A stretch of DNA of 64,000 nt. Source: JANNNF01 sp040385825 (GTDB taxonomy: Bacteria; Pseudomonadota; Alphaproteobacteria; Rhodobacterales; Rhodobacteraceae). Shown one piece after another: positions 44,590 through 52,677 of the stretch (positions within the stretch are counted from its first letter, which is position 1; each line of letters opens with the position of its first letter). The position numbers and the translations under genes were made by a program. The DNA lies in contig JAZKGQ010000009.1 of assembly GCA_040385825.1 (NCBI GenBank), positions 1 through 64,000 of the forward strand, read 5' to 3'. The notes beneath the pieces were generated by a model that searched no databases, had not been told where the DNA came from, and was given only the letters and a program-made list of their open reading frames with translations.

Positions 44590-46644
44590 ATGAGGCTAGG
44601 TGTTGATGTCGGGGGGACGTTCACGGACCTTCTTCTGCACGATGAGGCCACGGGGCGGGTCTGGCAGGCCAAGACGCCCTCCACCCCGCAGGACCAGTCC
44701 ATCGGCGTTGCCGAAGGCGTGCGGCTGATCTGTGAAAAGGCGGGGATCGCGCCGTCAGAGTTGCACATGGTCTTGCACGGCACCACCGTTGCAACCAATG
44801 CCGTGCTGGAAGGCAAGGGCGCGCGGGTCGGGCTGCTGACCAGCGAAGGTTTTGAATATGTGCTGCATCTGGCAAAAAGCTGGACCCCCGGCCCGCTGTT
44901 CGGCTGGATCGTGATGGACAAGCCGACGCCGCTGGCGACGCTGGACGACACGCGCGGCATCCCGGAACGGATGTCAGCCAGGGGCGAGGTGATCCGCGCG
45001 CTGGACGAAGACGCCGCCACCCGCGCCATCGACGACGTGTGCGGCAGCGGCATCGAGGCCCTGACCATTTCGCTGATGCATTCCTACGCCAACCCGGCCC
45101 ACGAACAGCGCCTGCGCGAGATCGTGGCCGCGCGCCATCCGCATATCCCGGTGTCGCTGTCATCAGACATTCTGCCCGAGTTCCGCGAATATGACCGAAC
45201 CATCACCACCGTCATGAACGATTACGTCCGCCCGATCATGACGCGCTATCTGGACCGGATCGAAGAACGGCTGGCGGCCAATGATATGAAATCGCACCTG
45301 CATATCGTGCGGTCGGACGGCGGGTTGATGTCGGCCAGGGCGGCGGGTGACCGGCCCGTGCATACTGTGCTGTCCGGCCCTGCGGGGGGTGTGACCTCGA
45401 CCGCGATGGTATCAAAACGCACGGGGTTTGATCTGCTGGCCTTTGACATGGGCGGCACCTCGACCGATGTGTCGGTGATCACCGGGGGCAAGCCGTCGAT
45501 CTCGCGGTCAACCGAAGTGGGAGCCTTCCCTGCCAAGGTGCCGACGATGGATGTGCGGTCGGTCGGGGCCGGGGGCGGGTCGATTGCCGAAGTGTCCGAT
45601 CTGACGAAATCGCTGCGGGTCGGGCCGCGGTCGGCGGGCGCGCAGCCCGGTCCGGTCTGCTACAGCCGGGGCGGAACGGAACCCACGGTGTCCGACGCCA
45701 ACGCGGTGCTGGGCTATCTGCCGCCTGTGCTGCTGTCGGGGGCGATGTCGCTGGACATCGACGCCGCGCGCACGGCCATTGCCGGGATCGGCGCAAAGCT
45801 GGGCCTGTCGGTCGAAGGGGCCGCCAAGGGCATCTTGCAGATCGCCAACGAGGTGATGCTGGGCGCGCTGCGGGTGATCACCGTGCAGCGCGGCCTTGAC
45901 CCGCGCGATTTCGGCATTCTGGCCTTTGGTGGGGCTGGCCCGCTGCATGCCAACGCCATGGCGGAACTGCTGGGCTGCTATCCGTGCGTCGTGCCGAACA
46001 ATGCGGGCGTCCTGTCGGCGCTTGGCTTTCTGGAGGCCGAGTTCAAGAACGAATTCGTGCAGACCTTCATCCGGTCGTCGCGCAACATCGAACCGGCGAT
46101 GATCTGGGACCGGTTCAGTGAATTGGCCACCCGTGGCCGTGCCTGGCTGGACGAACAAGAGGTGGCCGAGGCGGATCGCCGCCTGATCTACACGCTGGAT
46201 CTGCGCTATGAACAGCAAGGCTATGAAGTGTCGGTCGAGGTGGACCCCGATCTTGTGGCCGGTGCAGGTGCGTTGGAGCCGGTGTTCGACCAGTTCCACG
46301 GGCTGCATGAACGCATGTATGGCGTGCGCTTTCATGTGCCGGTCGAAATGGTGGCCCTGCGTGTGGTGGCCGTCGGCGCGACCCCGCCGGTGGATCAGCA
46401 ACCGCTGCAAGGCGGCGACCATGATCTGGCAGGCGCCGTCATCGAAACCCGGCCCGCATGGTTTGACAATGCCTGGGTCGATACGCCCAATTATGACCGC
46501 GCCAGGCTGGCGGTCGGGCTGAAGATCCCCGGCCCCGCCATCATCCGCCAATACGATTCCACCACCGTTCTGCTGCCCCGCCACGTCGCCGAGGTTGACC
46601 AGTTCGGCAACCTCATCATCTGGCCTGCGGACAAGGGAAACTGA
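44590..46644 (+). CDS. hyuA: hydantoinase/oxoprolinase large subunit HyuA
   Basis: A 684-residue subunit of an ATP-dependent cyclic amide hydrolase (N-methylhydantoinase, 5-oxoprolinase or caprolactamase type). The actin-like ATP fold shows RLGVDVGGTFTDLLLHD at the N terminus, LHGTTVATNAVLEGKGAR, LAFDMGGTSTDVSVITGG and AFGGAGPLHANAMAELLG. ATG 44590 is preferred: AGGGAG lies 8 bases upstream and the conserved start follows. ATG 44557 is an alternative adding 11 residues. It pairs with HyuB 3 bases downstream. Confidence 0.87.
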   Translation: MRLGVDVGGTFTDLLLHDEATGRVWQAKTPSTPQDQSIGVAEGVRLICEKAGIAPSELHMVLHGTTVATNAVLEGKGARVGLLTSEGFEYVLHLAKSWTPGPLFGWIVMDKPTPLATLDDTRGIPERMSARGEVIRALDEDAATRAIDDVCGSGIEALTISLMHSYANPAHEQRLREIVAARHPHIPVSLSSDILPEFREYDRTITTVMNDYVRPIMTRYLDRIEERLAANDMKSHLHIVRSDGGLMSARAAGDRPVHTVLSGPAGGVTSTAMVSKRTGFDLLAFDMGGTSTDVSVITGGKPSISRSTEVGAFPAKVPTMDVRSVGAGGGSIAEVSDLTKSLRVGPRSAGAQPGPVCYSRGGTEPTVSDANAVLGYLPPVLLSGAMSLDIDAARTAIAGIGAKLGLSVEGAAKGILQIANEVMLGALRVITVQRGLDPRDFGILAFGGAGPLHANAMAELLGCYPCVVPNNAGVLSALGFLEAEFKNEFVQTFIRSSRNIEPAMIWDRFSELATRGRAWLDEQEVAEADRRLIYTLDLRYEQQGYEVSVEVDPDLVAGAGALEPVFDQFHGLHERMYGVRFHVPVEMVALRVVAVGATPPVDQQPLQGGDHDLAGAVIETRPAWFDNAWVDTPNYDRARLAVGLKIPGPAIIRQYDSTTVLLPRHVAEVDQFGNLIIWPADKGN

Positions 46645-46647
46645 GCC

Positions 46648-48426
46648 ATGACCAAGCATGTTGACCCGATCACCCTGGATATCATCGAGAACGCGCTGAA
46701 GAATGCGCGGTTCGAGATGGACAATGTGGTGGTGCGCATCGCCCTGTCGCCTGCGGTGCGCGAACAGCACGACGAATTCCCGATGATCTGCAACCCGGCA
46801 GGGCAGATGATCGTCGGGCAGTTCGGTTCCTACATCCCCGCCGTGGTTGAGAAATTCAACAACGACATCAACGAGGGCGACCTGTTCGTCTGGAACGACC
46901 CCTATGCCTGCAAAGGGTCGATCTCGCACAACAACGACTGGTGCGTGATGATGCCGATTTTCCACGAAGGGGTGCATGTCGGCTATTCCTCGATCTTCGG
47001 CCACATGAACGATGTGGGCGGCACGGTGCCGGGGTCGATGCCCGCCAACGCCCGCACCATCTGGGAAGAAGGCCTGCGGGTGCCGCCGGTGCGCATCTAC
47101 AGCAAGGGCGTGCTGAACGACGGCGTTCTTGACATCATGCTGAACAACAGCCGCACGCCCGACATGAACCGCGCCGACCTGATGGCGCTGATCGCGGGCT
47201 GCCGGGTGGCGGGCGTGCGGGTGGGCGAGCTGTGCAGCCGGTTCGGGCGCGAGACGTATCTTGCGGCCTGTGACCTGCTGATGCTGCGCACCCGCGATGC
47301 GATGCAGATCCTGATTGACAAATACATCACCGAAGAACCGGCGGTGTTCGAGGATTGGGTGGATGATGACGGTCTGGGCAACGGCCCGTTCCTGATGAAA
47401 CTGTCGATCTACCGGCGCGGCAACAAGGCGGTGTTCGACTTTACCGGCACCGATGATCAGGCCCCAGGCCCGATCAACTTTCACATCCACGAAGGGCTGT
47501 GCAAGCTGTTCTTCGGGGTCTACATGATCATGGCCTTCGATCCTTCGGTGAACTTCAACGAAGGCTTCTACGACCTGTTCGAGGTGATCCTGCCCGAAGG
47601 GTCGCTGCTGAACCCGAAATTCCCGGCCGCCCTGTCGAACCGTCTGAACACCCATACGCGGTTCTTCGACTGTCAGGCCGGGGCCCTGGGCCAGCGGGCG
47701 CCGCATCTGTCGATGGCGGCGGGCTATGGCACCTCGCCGCATTTCATCTTTACCGGAACGGATGGCGAGGGCCGTTATTTCCAACTGATGGAACTGCTGT
47801 TCGGCGGCGTGCCGGGGCGTCCGCGTGGTGACGGGCTGGATGGGCATGCGTGGTGGCCGCTGTTTTCGGCAACGCCCATCGAGTATATCGAGAACTACTA
47901 TCCCATCCTGATCGACAGCTATCGTCCGGTCCGCGATTCCGGCGGGGCCGGTCTGCACCGGGGCGGGGCGGGGATCGAAAAGGTCTACCGCGTGCTGGCA
48001 CCGGGGATGATTTCCATTCACGACGACCGCGAGGTCGTGCCGCCGTGGGGCATCAATGGCGGGCTGTTTGGTGGCACCTCGTCGAAATGGCTGCTGCGGG
48101 CGGGGGCGACGGAACGCGAGCGTGTGCCGTCCAAGATCGACAATCTGGCCGTCAAACCGGGCGACAAGGTTATCTTCATCACGGCGGGTTCCGGGGGCTG
48201 GGGCGACCCGCTGGACCGGGACGCCGGTCTGGTGCAGCGCGATGTGTCGTATGACCTTGTGTCGAAAGACCGGGCCAAGACCGATTATGGCGTGGTGCTG
48301 ACCGACAAGGGTGCGGTGGATGCAGCCGCGACCGAGGCGCTGCGGGTACAGATGCGCGAGGTTCGCGGTGCGCCAGAGCCGTTCTCGTTCGGCTTTATCC
48401 CGCCGAAACGGATGGCGGCAGAGTAG
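46648..48426 (+). CDS. hyuB: hydantoinase/oxoprolinase small subunit HyuB
   Basis: A 592-residue catalytic partner of HyuA. DPITLDIIENALKNARFEMD at the start, FGHMNDVGGTVPGSMP and LYSKGV-like RIYSKGVLNDGV are typical; GSGGWGDPLDRD near the end is the conserved family tail. Together HyuAB open a lactam, imide or hydantoin ring using ATP. Last gene of the two-gene operon; a strong bidirectional terminator follows at 48433. Confidence 0.87.
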   Translation: MTKHVDPITLDIIENALKNARFEMDNVVVRIALSPAVREQHDEFPMICNPAGQMIVGQFGSYIPAVVEKFNNDINEGDLFVWNDPYACKGSISHNNDWCVMMPIFHEGVHVGYSSIFGHMNDVGGTVPGSMPANARTIWEEGLRVPPVRIYSKGVLNDGVLDIMLNNSRTPDMNRADLMALIAGCRVAGVRVGELCSRFGRETYLAACDLLMLRTRDAMQILIDKYITEEPAVFEDWVDDDGLGNGPFLMKLSIYRRGNKAVFDFTGTDDQAPGPINFHIHEGLCKLFFGVYMIMAFDPSVNFNEGFYDLFEVILPEGSLLNPKFPAALSNRLNTHTRFFDCQAGALGQRAPHLSMAAGYGTSPHFIFTGTDGEGRYFQLMELLFGGVPGRPRGDGLDGHAWWPLFSATPIEYIENYYPILIDSYRPVRDSGGAGLHRGGAGIEKVYRVLAPGMISIHDDREVVPPWGINGGLFGGTSSKWLLRAGATERERVPSKIDNLAVKPGDKVIFITAGSGGWGDPLDRDAGLVQRDVSYDLVSKDRAKTDYGVVLTDKGAVDAAATEALRVQMREVRGAPEPFSFGFIPPKRMAAE

Positions 48427-48432
48427 CCAAAG

Positions 48433-48467
48433 ACAAGGCGCCCGAAGGTAACTTCGGGCGCTTGTTT
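48433..48467. terminator. bidirectional terminator between hyuB and the alcohol dehydrogenase gene
   Basis: GCGCCCGAAG and CTTCGGGCGC form a perfect 10-base stem with a GTAA loop, extended by ACAA/TTGT after a bulged G. TTGTTTC follows on the plus strand and CTTTGG on the other. It lies between two convergent stop codons (48426 and 48484). Confidence 0.8.
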
Positions 48468-48483
48468 CATTGCTTCAAGGCTT

Positions 48484-49641
48484 TCACCAGGCCTGAGTAT
48501 AGATCGCCAGCGCATCAGCCTCGGTCACGGTGCGCGGGTTGTTGACCAGCAGCCGCGTCTGTTTCATCGCATCCGCCGCCAGTTGGCCAAGTGCATCCTG
48601 CGGCACCCCCACATCGCGCAACCGCTGCGGCAGGCCCAGCTTTGCCGACAGCGCGGCCAGCCCGGCGATGAACGCTTCGGCCCGTTCGCCTTCGGGCAAC
48701 AGTGCCAGCGCGGGGTTCAGGGCGGGGGCAAGGCTGGCATAATCGGCGCGGGCGAAGGCCAAGTTGAACGCCAGCACAAAGGGCAGCACCAGCGCATTCG
48801 ACAGCCCGTGCGGGATGTGGAAAATGCCGCCCAACGGGTATGCAAGCGCATGGACCGCCGCGACCGGCGCGTTGGCAAAAGCCTGCCCCGCCAGCAGCGA
48901 CCCCAGCAACATCGCCTGCCGCGCCTCACGGTTGGCCCCGTCAAACACAGCCACCTCGATATTGGCCGACAGGGTTTGCAGGGCCTGCATCGCCAGCATC
49001 CGGCTGATCGGGTTGGCGTTGGCATGGGTCGAGGTGGTGGCCTCTATCGCATGCACCATGGCGTCGATGCCGGTTGCGGCGGTGACGGCGGGCGGCAGGG
49101 TCAGCGTCAGGTCGGCGTCCAGCAGCGCCATGTCGGGCAGGATCACCGGCGACGACACCCCCCGCTTTTCCCCGCCGCCCACGGTTATGATGGCCACCGG
49201 CGTCGCCTCTGACCCCGTGCCCGCCGTGGTCGGCACCAGCACCAGCGGCAGGCGCGGCCCCTTGGCATTGCCGACGCCCCAGGCCTGTTCCAGATCCTCG
49301 CCCGACCCCAGCAACAGTGCTGCCAGCTTTGCCACATCCAGCGACGACCCGCCGCCAAAGCCTGTAACCCCCGTCACCCCCGCCGCACTGCCCTTGGCAA
49401 CGCAGGCCAGCAAGGTATCGCGCGACGGGTCGGCCTCGACCTCGGCGAACAGGGTCACGGTTTTGCCCGCGCGGGTCAGATCGTCCAGCGCGCCCTGATG
49501 CAGGCCCAGCCGGACGATGCCCGCATCGGTGACGAACAGCACATGCTGACCCAGCATGTCGCCCGCCAGCGTAGCAAGACGGGCCGCAGACCCGGCCTCG
49601 ACAATCAGGCTTTTGGTGGTGTGAAACTGGAAAGGGTTCAT
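48484..49641 (-). CDS. iron-containing alcohol dehydrogenase family protein
   Basis: A 385-residue group III dehydrogenase. The nucleotide site is GFGGGSSLDVAKLAAL, then VPTTAGTGSEATPVAII. Metal ligands lie in DAMVHAIEA and HALAYPLGGIFHIPHG (family pattern G-x-x-H-x-x-A-H-x-x-G-x-x-x-x-x-P-H-G partly conserved). It interconverts an alcohol and an aldehyde or oxo acid. Last gene of the operon led by the RutA-like monooxygenase, 9 bases after the flavin reductase. It may clear a semialdehyde product (inference). Confidence 0.85.
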   Translation of the reverse strand: MNPFQFHTTKSLIVEAGSAARLATLAGDMLGQHVLFVTDAGIVRLGLHQGALDDLTRAGKTVTLFAEVEADPSRDTLLACVAKGSAAGVTGVTGFGGGSSLDVAKLAALLLGSGEDLEQAWGVGNAKGPRLPLVLVPTTAGTGSEATPVAIITVGGGEKRGVSSPVILPDMALLDADLTLTLPPAVTAATGIDAMVHAIEATTSTHANANPISRMLAMQALQTLSANIEVAVFDGANREARQAMLLGSLLAGQAFANAPVAAVHALAYPLGGIFHIPHGLSNALVLPFVLAFNLAFARADYASLAPALNPALALLPEGERAEAFIAGLAALSAKLGLPQRLRDVGVPQDALGQLAADAMKQTRLLVNNPRTVTEADALAIYTQAW

Positions 49642-49650
49642 ATTGCCGCT

Positions 49651-50151
49651 CTATTTGCTGATTTCGGCACTGGTCAGACCGCCGCGATGAAAGATCAGCG
49701 GGGCCTTCCCGCTCTCGACCGCCATCCCGCGCACATGGCCCAGCACGAAATCATGGTCGCCTGCATCGCTGACGGCATGCAGGGTGCAGTCGATCCACGC
49801 CACCACCCCGTCCAGTATCGGATCGCCCGAGGCCGAGGCCCGCCAACCCAGCCCGGCAAACCGATCGCCCGTCCTGGACGACATTTGCAGGCATTGCGCG
49901 CCCTGATCGGCGGACAGCACATTCACGCAGAAATGCCCGCGTTGCCGCAGGCCGGGCCAGGTGGTTGAAGTTTTGGCAGGCAGAAACCCCACCAGCGGCG
50001 GGTTCAGCGACACGGCAGAAAAGCTGCCGACGATCATCACCAGCGGGCTGCCCGCGCCGTCTGTGGTGGTGATGGCGCAAACCCCGGTCGGGTAATGCGA
50101 CAGCACCGACCGGAACTGTGCGGCATCGGGGGCGGGGCAGAGGTGGTCCAT
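49651..50151 (-). CDS. flavin reductase (RutF/HpaC-like)
   Basis: A 166-residue split-barrel NAD(P)H:FMN reductase: FRSVLSHYPTGVCAITTTDG, then LVMIVGSFSAVSLNPPLVGF, and GDHDFVLGHV near the end, all standard for the family. It would supply reduced FMN to the LLM monooxygenase gene 57 bases upstream, as RutF does for RutA. ATG 50151 with AAGGA upstream. Confidence 0.87.
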   Translation of the reverse strand: MDHLCPAPDAAQFRSVLSHYPTGVCAITTTDGAGSPLVMIVGSFSAVSLNPPLVGFLPAKTSTTWPGLRQRGHFCVNVLSADQGAQCLQMSSRTGDRFAGLGWRASASGDPILDGVVAWIDCTLHAVSDAGDHDFVLGHVRGMAVESGKAPLIFHRGGLTSAEISK

Positions 50152-50208
50152 GGTGGTTCCTTTCACGACACCGGCCCAGCCTTGTGGGGCCTGACACGGC
50201 GTCTGGCC

Positions 50209-51279
50209 TCAGGCGGCTTTGGCGGGGCGGGATTTCATCAGCGGCATCACATTGGCGATGAAATCCGGCACGTCTGATGCGAAATCGGGGAAGGTCAGGC
50301 ACACGCCGTACAGCCCCTGTTCGGCCAGCGAATCCAGATAGGCCGCGACCTTTTCATAGGACGCCGCAATGCAGGGGATCGACATGAAGGTCACGGTCGC
50401 CGGGTCCAGCTTCAGGTAATCGGCGCGGTTCACATCCATGCCCGAGGCACGCAGAAATTCCTGAATCGCCTCCTCATCGCGGTTGTCGACATAGTGCTGC
50501 CGTTCGGCCTGCGCCTCGGCATCGGTGCGGGCGGCGATCACGTTCAGCAGGGTGTAGGAATTGACGGTGCGGCCATGCGCCTGCGCCATTCCGCCGATCT
50601 TGTTGACCACGGCCCCCAGTTGTTCGGGCGTATCATTCAGCCGTCCGACAAAGGAAAAGTCCGACTTGCGCGACACGAAATCCAGCGCCCCGTCCGACTG
50701 GCCCGCGCAGACGATCTGCAGGGGTTTGGCCGGTTTGGGCGAAGATTTGCAGGCGTCCAGCGTGAAATACTTGCCTTTGAAGGTCACTTCCTCCTCGGCC
50801 CACAGGCGTTTGAGGATGGTCAGATATTCGTCCGCGTATTCGTAGCGGTTGAGGTAGTAGTCATCATCGCTCCACAATCCCATCTGGGCATATTCGAACT
50901 TGTTCCACCCGGCGACGATGTTCACCCCGAACCGACCCTCGGCCACCGAGTCGACGGTTGCGGCCATTTTCGCCAGCACCGCCGGGTTCATCGTGCGCAC
51001 CGCACAAGAGGCGAAAAGTCTGATTCGCGTGGTGACGGCGGCCAGCGCCGACATCAGCGTGAAGGATTCAAGCGCGCCATCCCAATGCCCGGTTTCACCG
51101 CCGTAACCGCGCCATTTGACTTGGGAAAGCACGAAGTCCATGCCGCCCGCCTCGGCGGCAAGGGTGACATCGCGGTTCAGCGCCCATGTCGGTTCGTTCT
51201 GTGGCGGCGTGCCTTTGGCGATGATCAACCCGCCGCGCGTGCTGGGAAGGAACAGGCCCAGTTCCAGGTAGTCGGTCAT
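50209..51279 (-). CDS. RutA-like FMNH2-dependent monooxygenase (LLM class)
   Basis: A 356-residue luciferase-type TIM barrel. WRGYGGETGHWDGALESFTL followed by MSALAAVTTRI, then TVDSVAEGRFGVNIVAGWNK and FEYAQMGLW, and IVCAGQSDGALDF closely follow the pattern of RutA, the uracil-ring-opening monooxygenase, rather than sulfonate enzymes. It probably inserts oxygen at a ring amide and cleaves the C-N bond. ATG 51279 with GGAG 6 bases upstream. It leads a three-gene operon (monooxygenase, flavin reductase, dehydrogenase) and carries a LacI-type operator just downstream of its -10 box. Confidence 0.85.
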   Translation of the reverse strand: MTDYLELGLFLPSTRGGLIIAKGTPPQNEPTWALNRDVTLAAEAGGMDFVLSQVKWRGYGGETGHWDGALESFTLMSALAAVTTRIRLFASCAVRTMNPAVLAKMAATVDSVAEGRFGVNIVAGWNKFEYAQMGLWSDDDYYLNRYEYADEYLTILKRLWAEEEVTFKGKYFTLDACKSSPKPAKPLQIVCAGQSDGALDFVSRKSDFSFVGRLNDTPEQLGAVVNKIGGMAQAHGRTVNSYTLLNVIAARTDAEAQAERQHYVDNRDEEAIQEFLRASGMDVNRADYLKLDPATVTFMSIPCIAASYEKVAAYLDSLAEQGLYGVCLTFPDFASDVPDFIANVMPLMKSRPAKAA

Positions 51280-51296
51280 TGGATCTCCTGCATATA

Positions 51297-51308
51297 GAAT
51301 ACGCATTC
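51297..51308. promoter_or_regulatory. LacI-type operator of the RutA-like operon
   Basis: GAATACGCATTC, reverse complement of the operator at 38790-38801. It abuts the -10 box (51309-51314) on the downstream side and so covers the transcription start of the leftward operon, a standard repression position. Confidence 0.7.
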
Positions 51309-51338
51309 ATAATCATTTTCTTTGTCTCAAACTGTCAA
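51309..51338 (-). promoter_or_regulatory. promoter of the RutA-like operon
   Basis: On the minus strand TTGACA (51338-51333) is a perfect -35 box; after 18 bases comes GATTAT (51314-51309, 4 of 6 to the -10 consensus). The palindromic operator follows directly. Confidence 0.55.
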
Positions 51339-51439
51339 GATAGATGTGGCGCAGGGTGGGGTGAGAATATTTATGCCCATATAATCAACAGTAAATGCCC
51401 GGAATGCGACACGGCGCCCCTGCCTGACGCACAGGCATG

Positions 51440-51468
51440 TTGACAAAATACTGAAATCGGAAAATGCT
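51440..51468 (+). promoter_or_regulatory. promoter of the sugar-type ABC operon
   Basis: TTGACA at 51440-51445 with a weak -10, AATGCT, 17 bases later (51463-51468). A short inverted repeat GCCTG-N5-CAGGC (51422-51436) sits just upstream of the -35. The start codon is at 51522. Confidence 0.45.
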
Positions 51469-51521
51469 GACTGCAAGCGCATGCGAAAGGCGCCGACAAC
51501 ACCTCCAACAGGGAAGATGAC

Positions 51522-52649
51522 ATGAACATGACGAACAAGACTGCACGGCTTGCCGTTACATCCGGCGTTCTGGCGGCGCTGCTTGGGGCGGGGGCTGCCT
51601 GGGCGGACGAGGTTGCCGACGGGCTGGCCCGCGCGACCGAAATCATCGAGGCGCATCGCACGGTTCCGGCCTTCAAGGCCCCAGGCGAGCCGTTTGACAT
51701 CCGCGCGGTTGCGGGTGGCAAGAAGATGCTGTCGATCCCCAACACCAGCTCCAACCAGTTCCTGAAAGGCATCATCCAGCGCGAGATCGAGGTCGGCAAG
51801 GAAATCGGCCTGGAAGTGCGCGAATGGGAAAATCAGGGCCAGCCGAACCAGTGGGTTCAGGGTATCGAATACGCAATCGCCAATGATTTTGACATTGTCG
51901 ACCTGATCTCGGGCGTGAACCCTGCGGTGATCGAACCGCAGCTTGAGGCTGCCCGTGCCGCTGGCGTCAAGGTCTACACCTCGCATTTCTATGACCCGTC
52001 GCAGCCCGCCAACCCGCTGCTGGCCGGCGATCTGCCGTTCAGCTTTTACACCCAGGGCTGGTTGCTGGGCAACTGGATGACCTACAAGACCGACGGCGCG
52101 GCGCAGGCCATCGTGATCAAGTCCGACGAAGTGCCACCGACCGCGCCGCTGGTGCAGGGCATCCGGGATGCGTTTGAAAAGAACTGCCCGAATTGCGTGA
52201 TCTTGCAGGAAATCAACGTCGGCATCACCGAATGGGGCACCAAGATCCAGACCTCGCTGCAAGCGGCGCTGTTGTCGAACCCCACCACCAACTACGTCAT
52301 CCCGATCTATGACAGCATGAGCCAGTTCGTGGTGCCTGCGGTGGAACTGACCGGCAAAAGCGAGACGGTGAAGGTTGCCACCGGCAACGGCACGCCCTTC
52401 GTTCTGGACTTCATCCGTGAAGGCAAGGTCGAGATGGACCTTGGCGAAAGCCTGGACTGGGTGGCCCGTGCCACGATTGACGGCTACATGCGCGATCTGG
52501 CCGGCCTGCCGATGCCCAAGGAACTGGCGGTGCCCTTCTATGTCTTTGAATCTGCCAACATCGAAAGCGCCGGTATTCCGGCCGAACCCAACAAGGGCTA
52601 CGGTGACGAATACGTCAAAGGCTTCAAGGAAAACTGGCAGTTGAAGTGA
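51522..52649 (+). CDS. sugar-type ABC transporter, periplasmic binding protein
   Basis: A 375-residue binding protein with a signal peptide (LAVTSGVLAALLGAGAAWA-D, cleavage near residue 29) and the two-lobed Peripla_BP_4 fold of the RbsB class: SIPNTSSNQFLKGIIQREIE, VDLISGVNPAVIEPQLEAAR and NYVIPIYDSM. The ligand is unknown. First gene of an ABC operon; divergent from the RutA-like operon and within reach of its operator, so it could import the substrate of that pathway. Confidence 0.83.
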   Translation: MNMTNKTARLAVTSGVLAALLGAGAAWADEVADGLARATEIIEAHRTVPAFKAPGEPFDIRAVAGGKKMLSIPNTSSNQFLKGIIQREIEVGKEIGLEVREWENQGQPNQWVQGIEYAIANDFDIVDLISGVNPAVIEPQLEAARAAGVKVYTSHFYDPSQPANPLLAGDLPFSFYTQGWLLGNWMTYKTDGAAQAIVIKSDEVPPTAPLVQGIRDAFEKNCPNCVILQEINVGITEWGTKIQTSLQAALLSNPTTNYVIPIYDSMSQFVVPAVELTGKSETVKVATGNGTPFVLDFIREGKVEMDLGESLDWVARATIDGYMRDLAGLPMPKELAVPFYVFESANIESAGIPAEPNKGYGDEYVKGFKENWQLK

Positions 52650-52677
52650 CCGCGCCGATCTGGACAGGTTTGGAACA

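Noticed and set aside
41751..46644. Creatinine pathway (N-methylhydantoinase plus N-carbamoylsarcosine amidase)
   Set aside because: HyuAB and the amidase would fit, but the hydratase, lyase and RutA-like genes under the same operator have no role in it, and no sarcosine oxidase or creatinine deaminase gene is present.
45508..48021. An 837-codon leftward open frame
   Set aside because: It is antisense to hyuA and hyuB, and the composition (His, Gln, Arg) is typical of GC-rich antisense frames.
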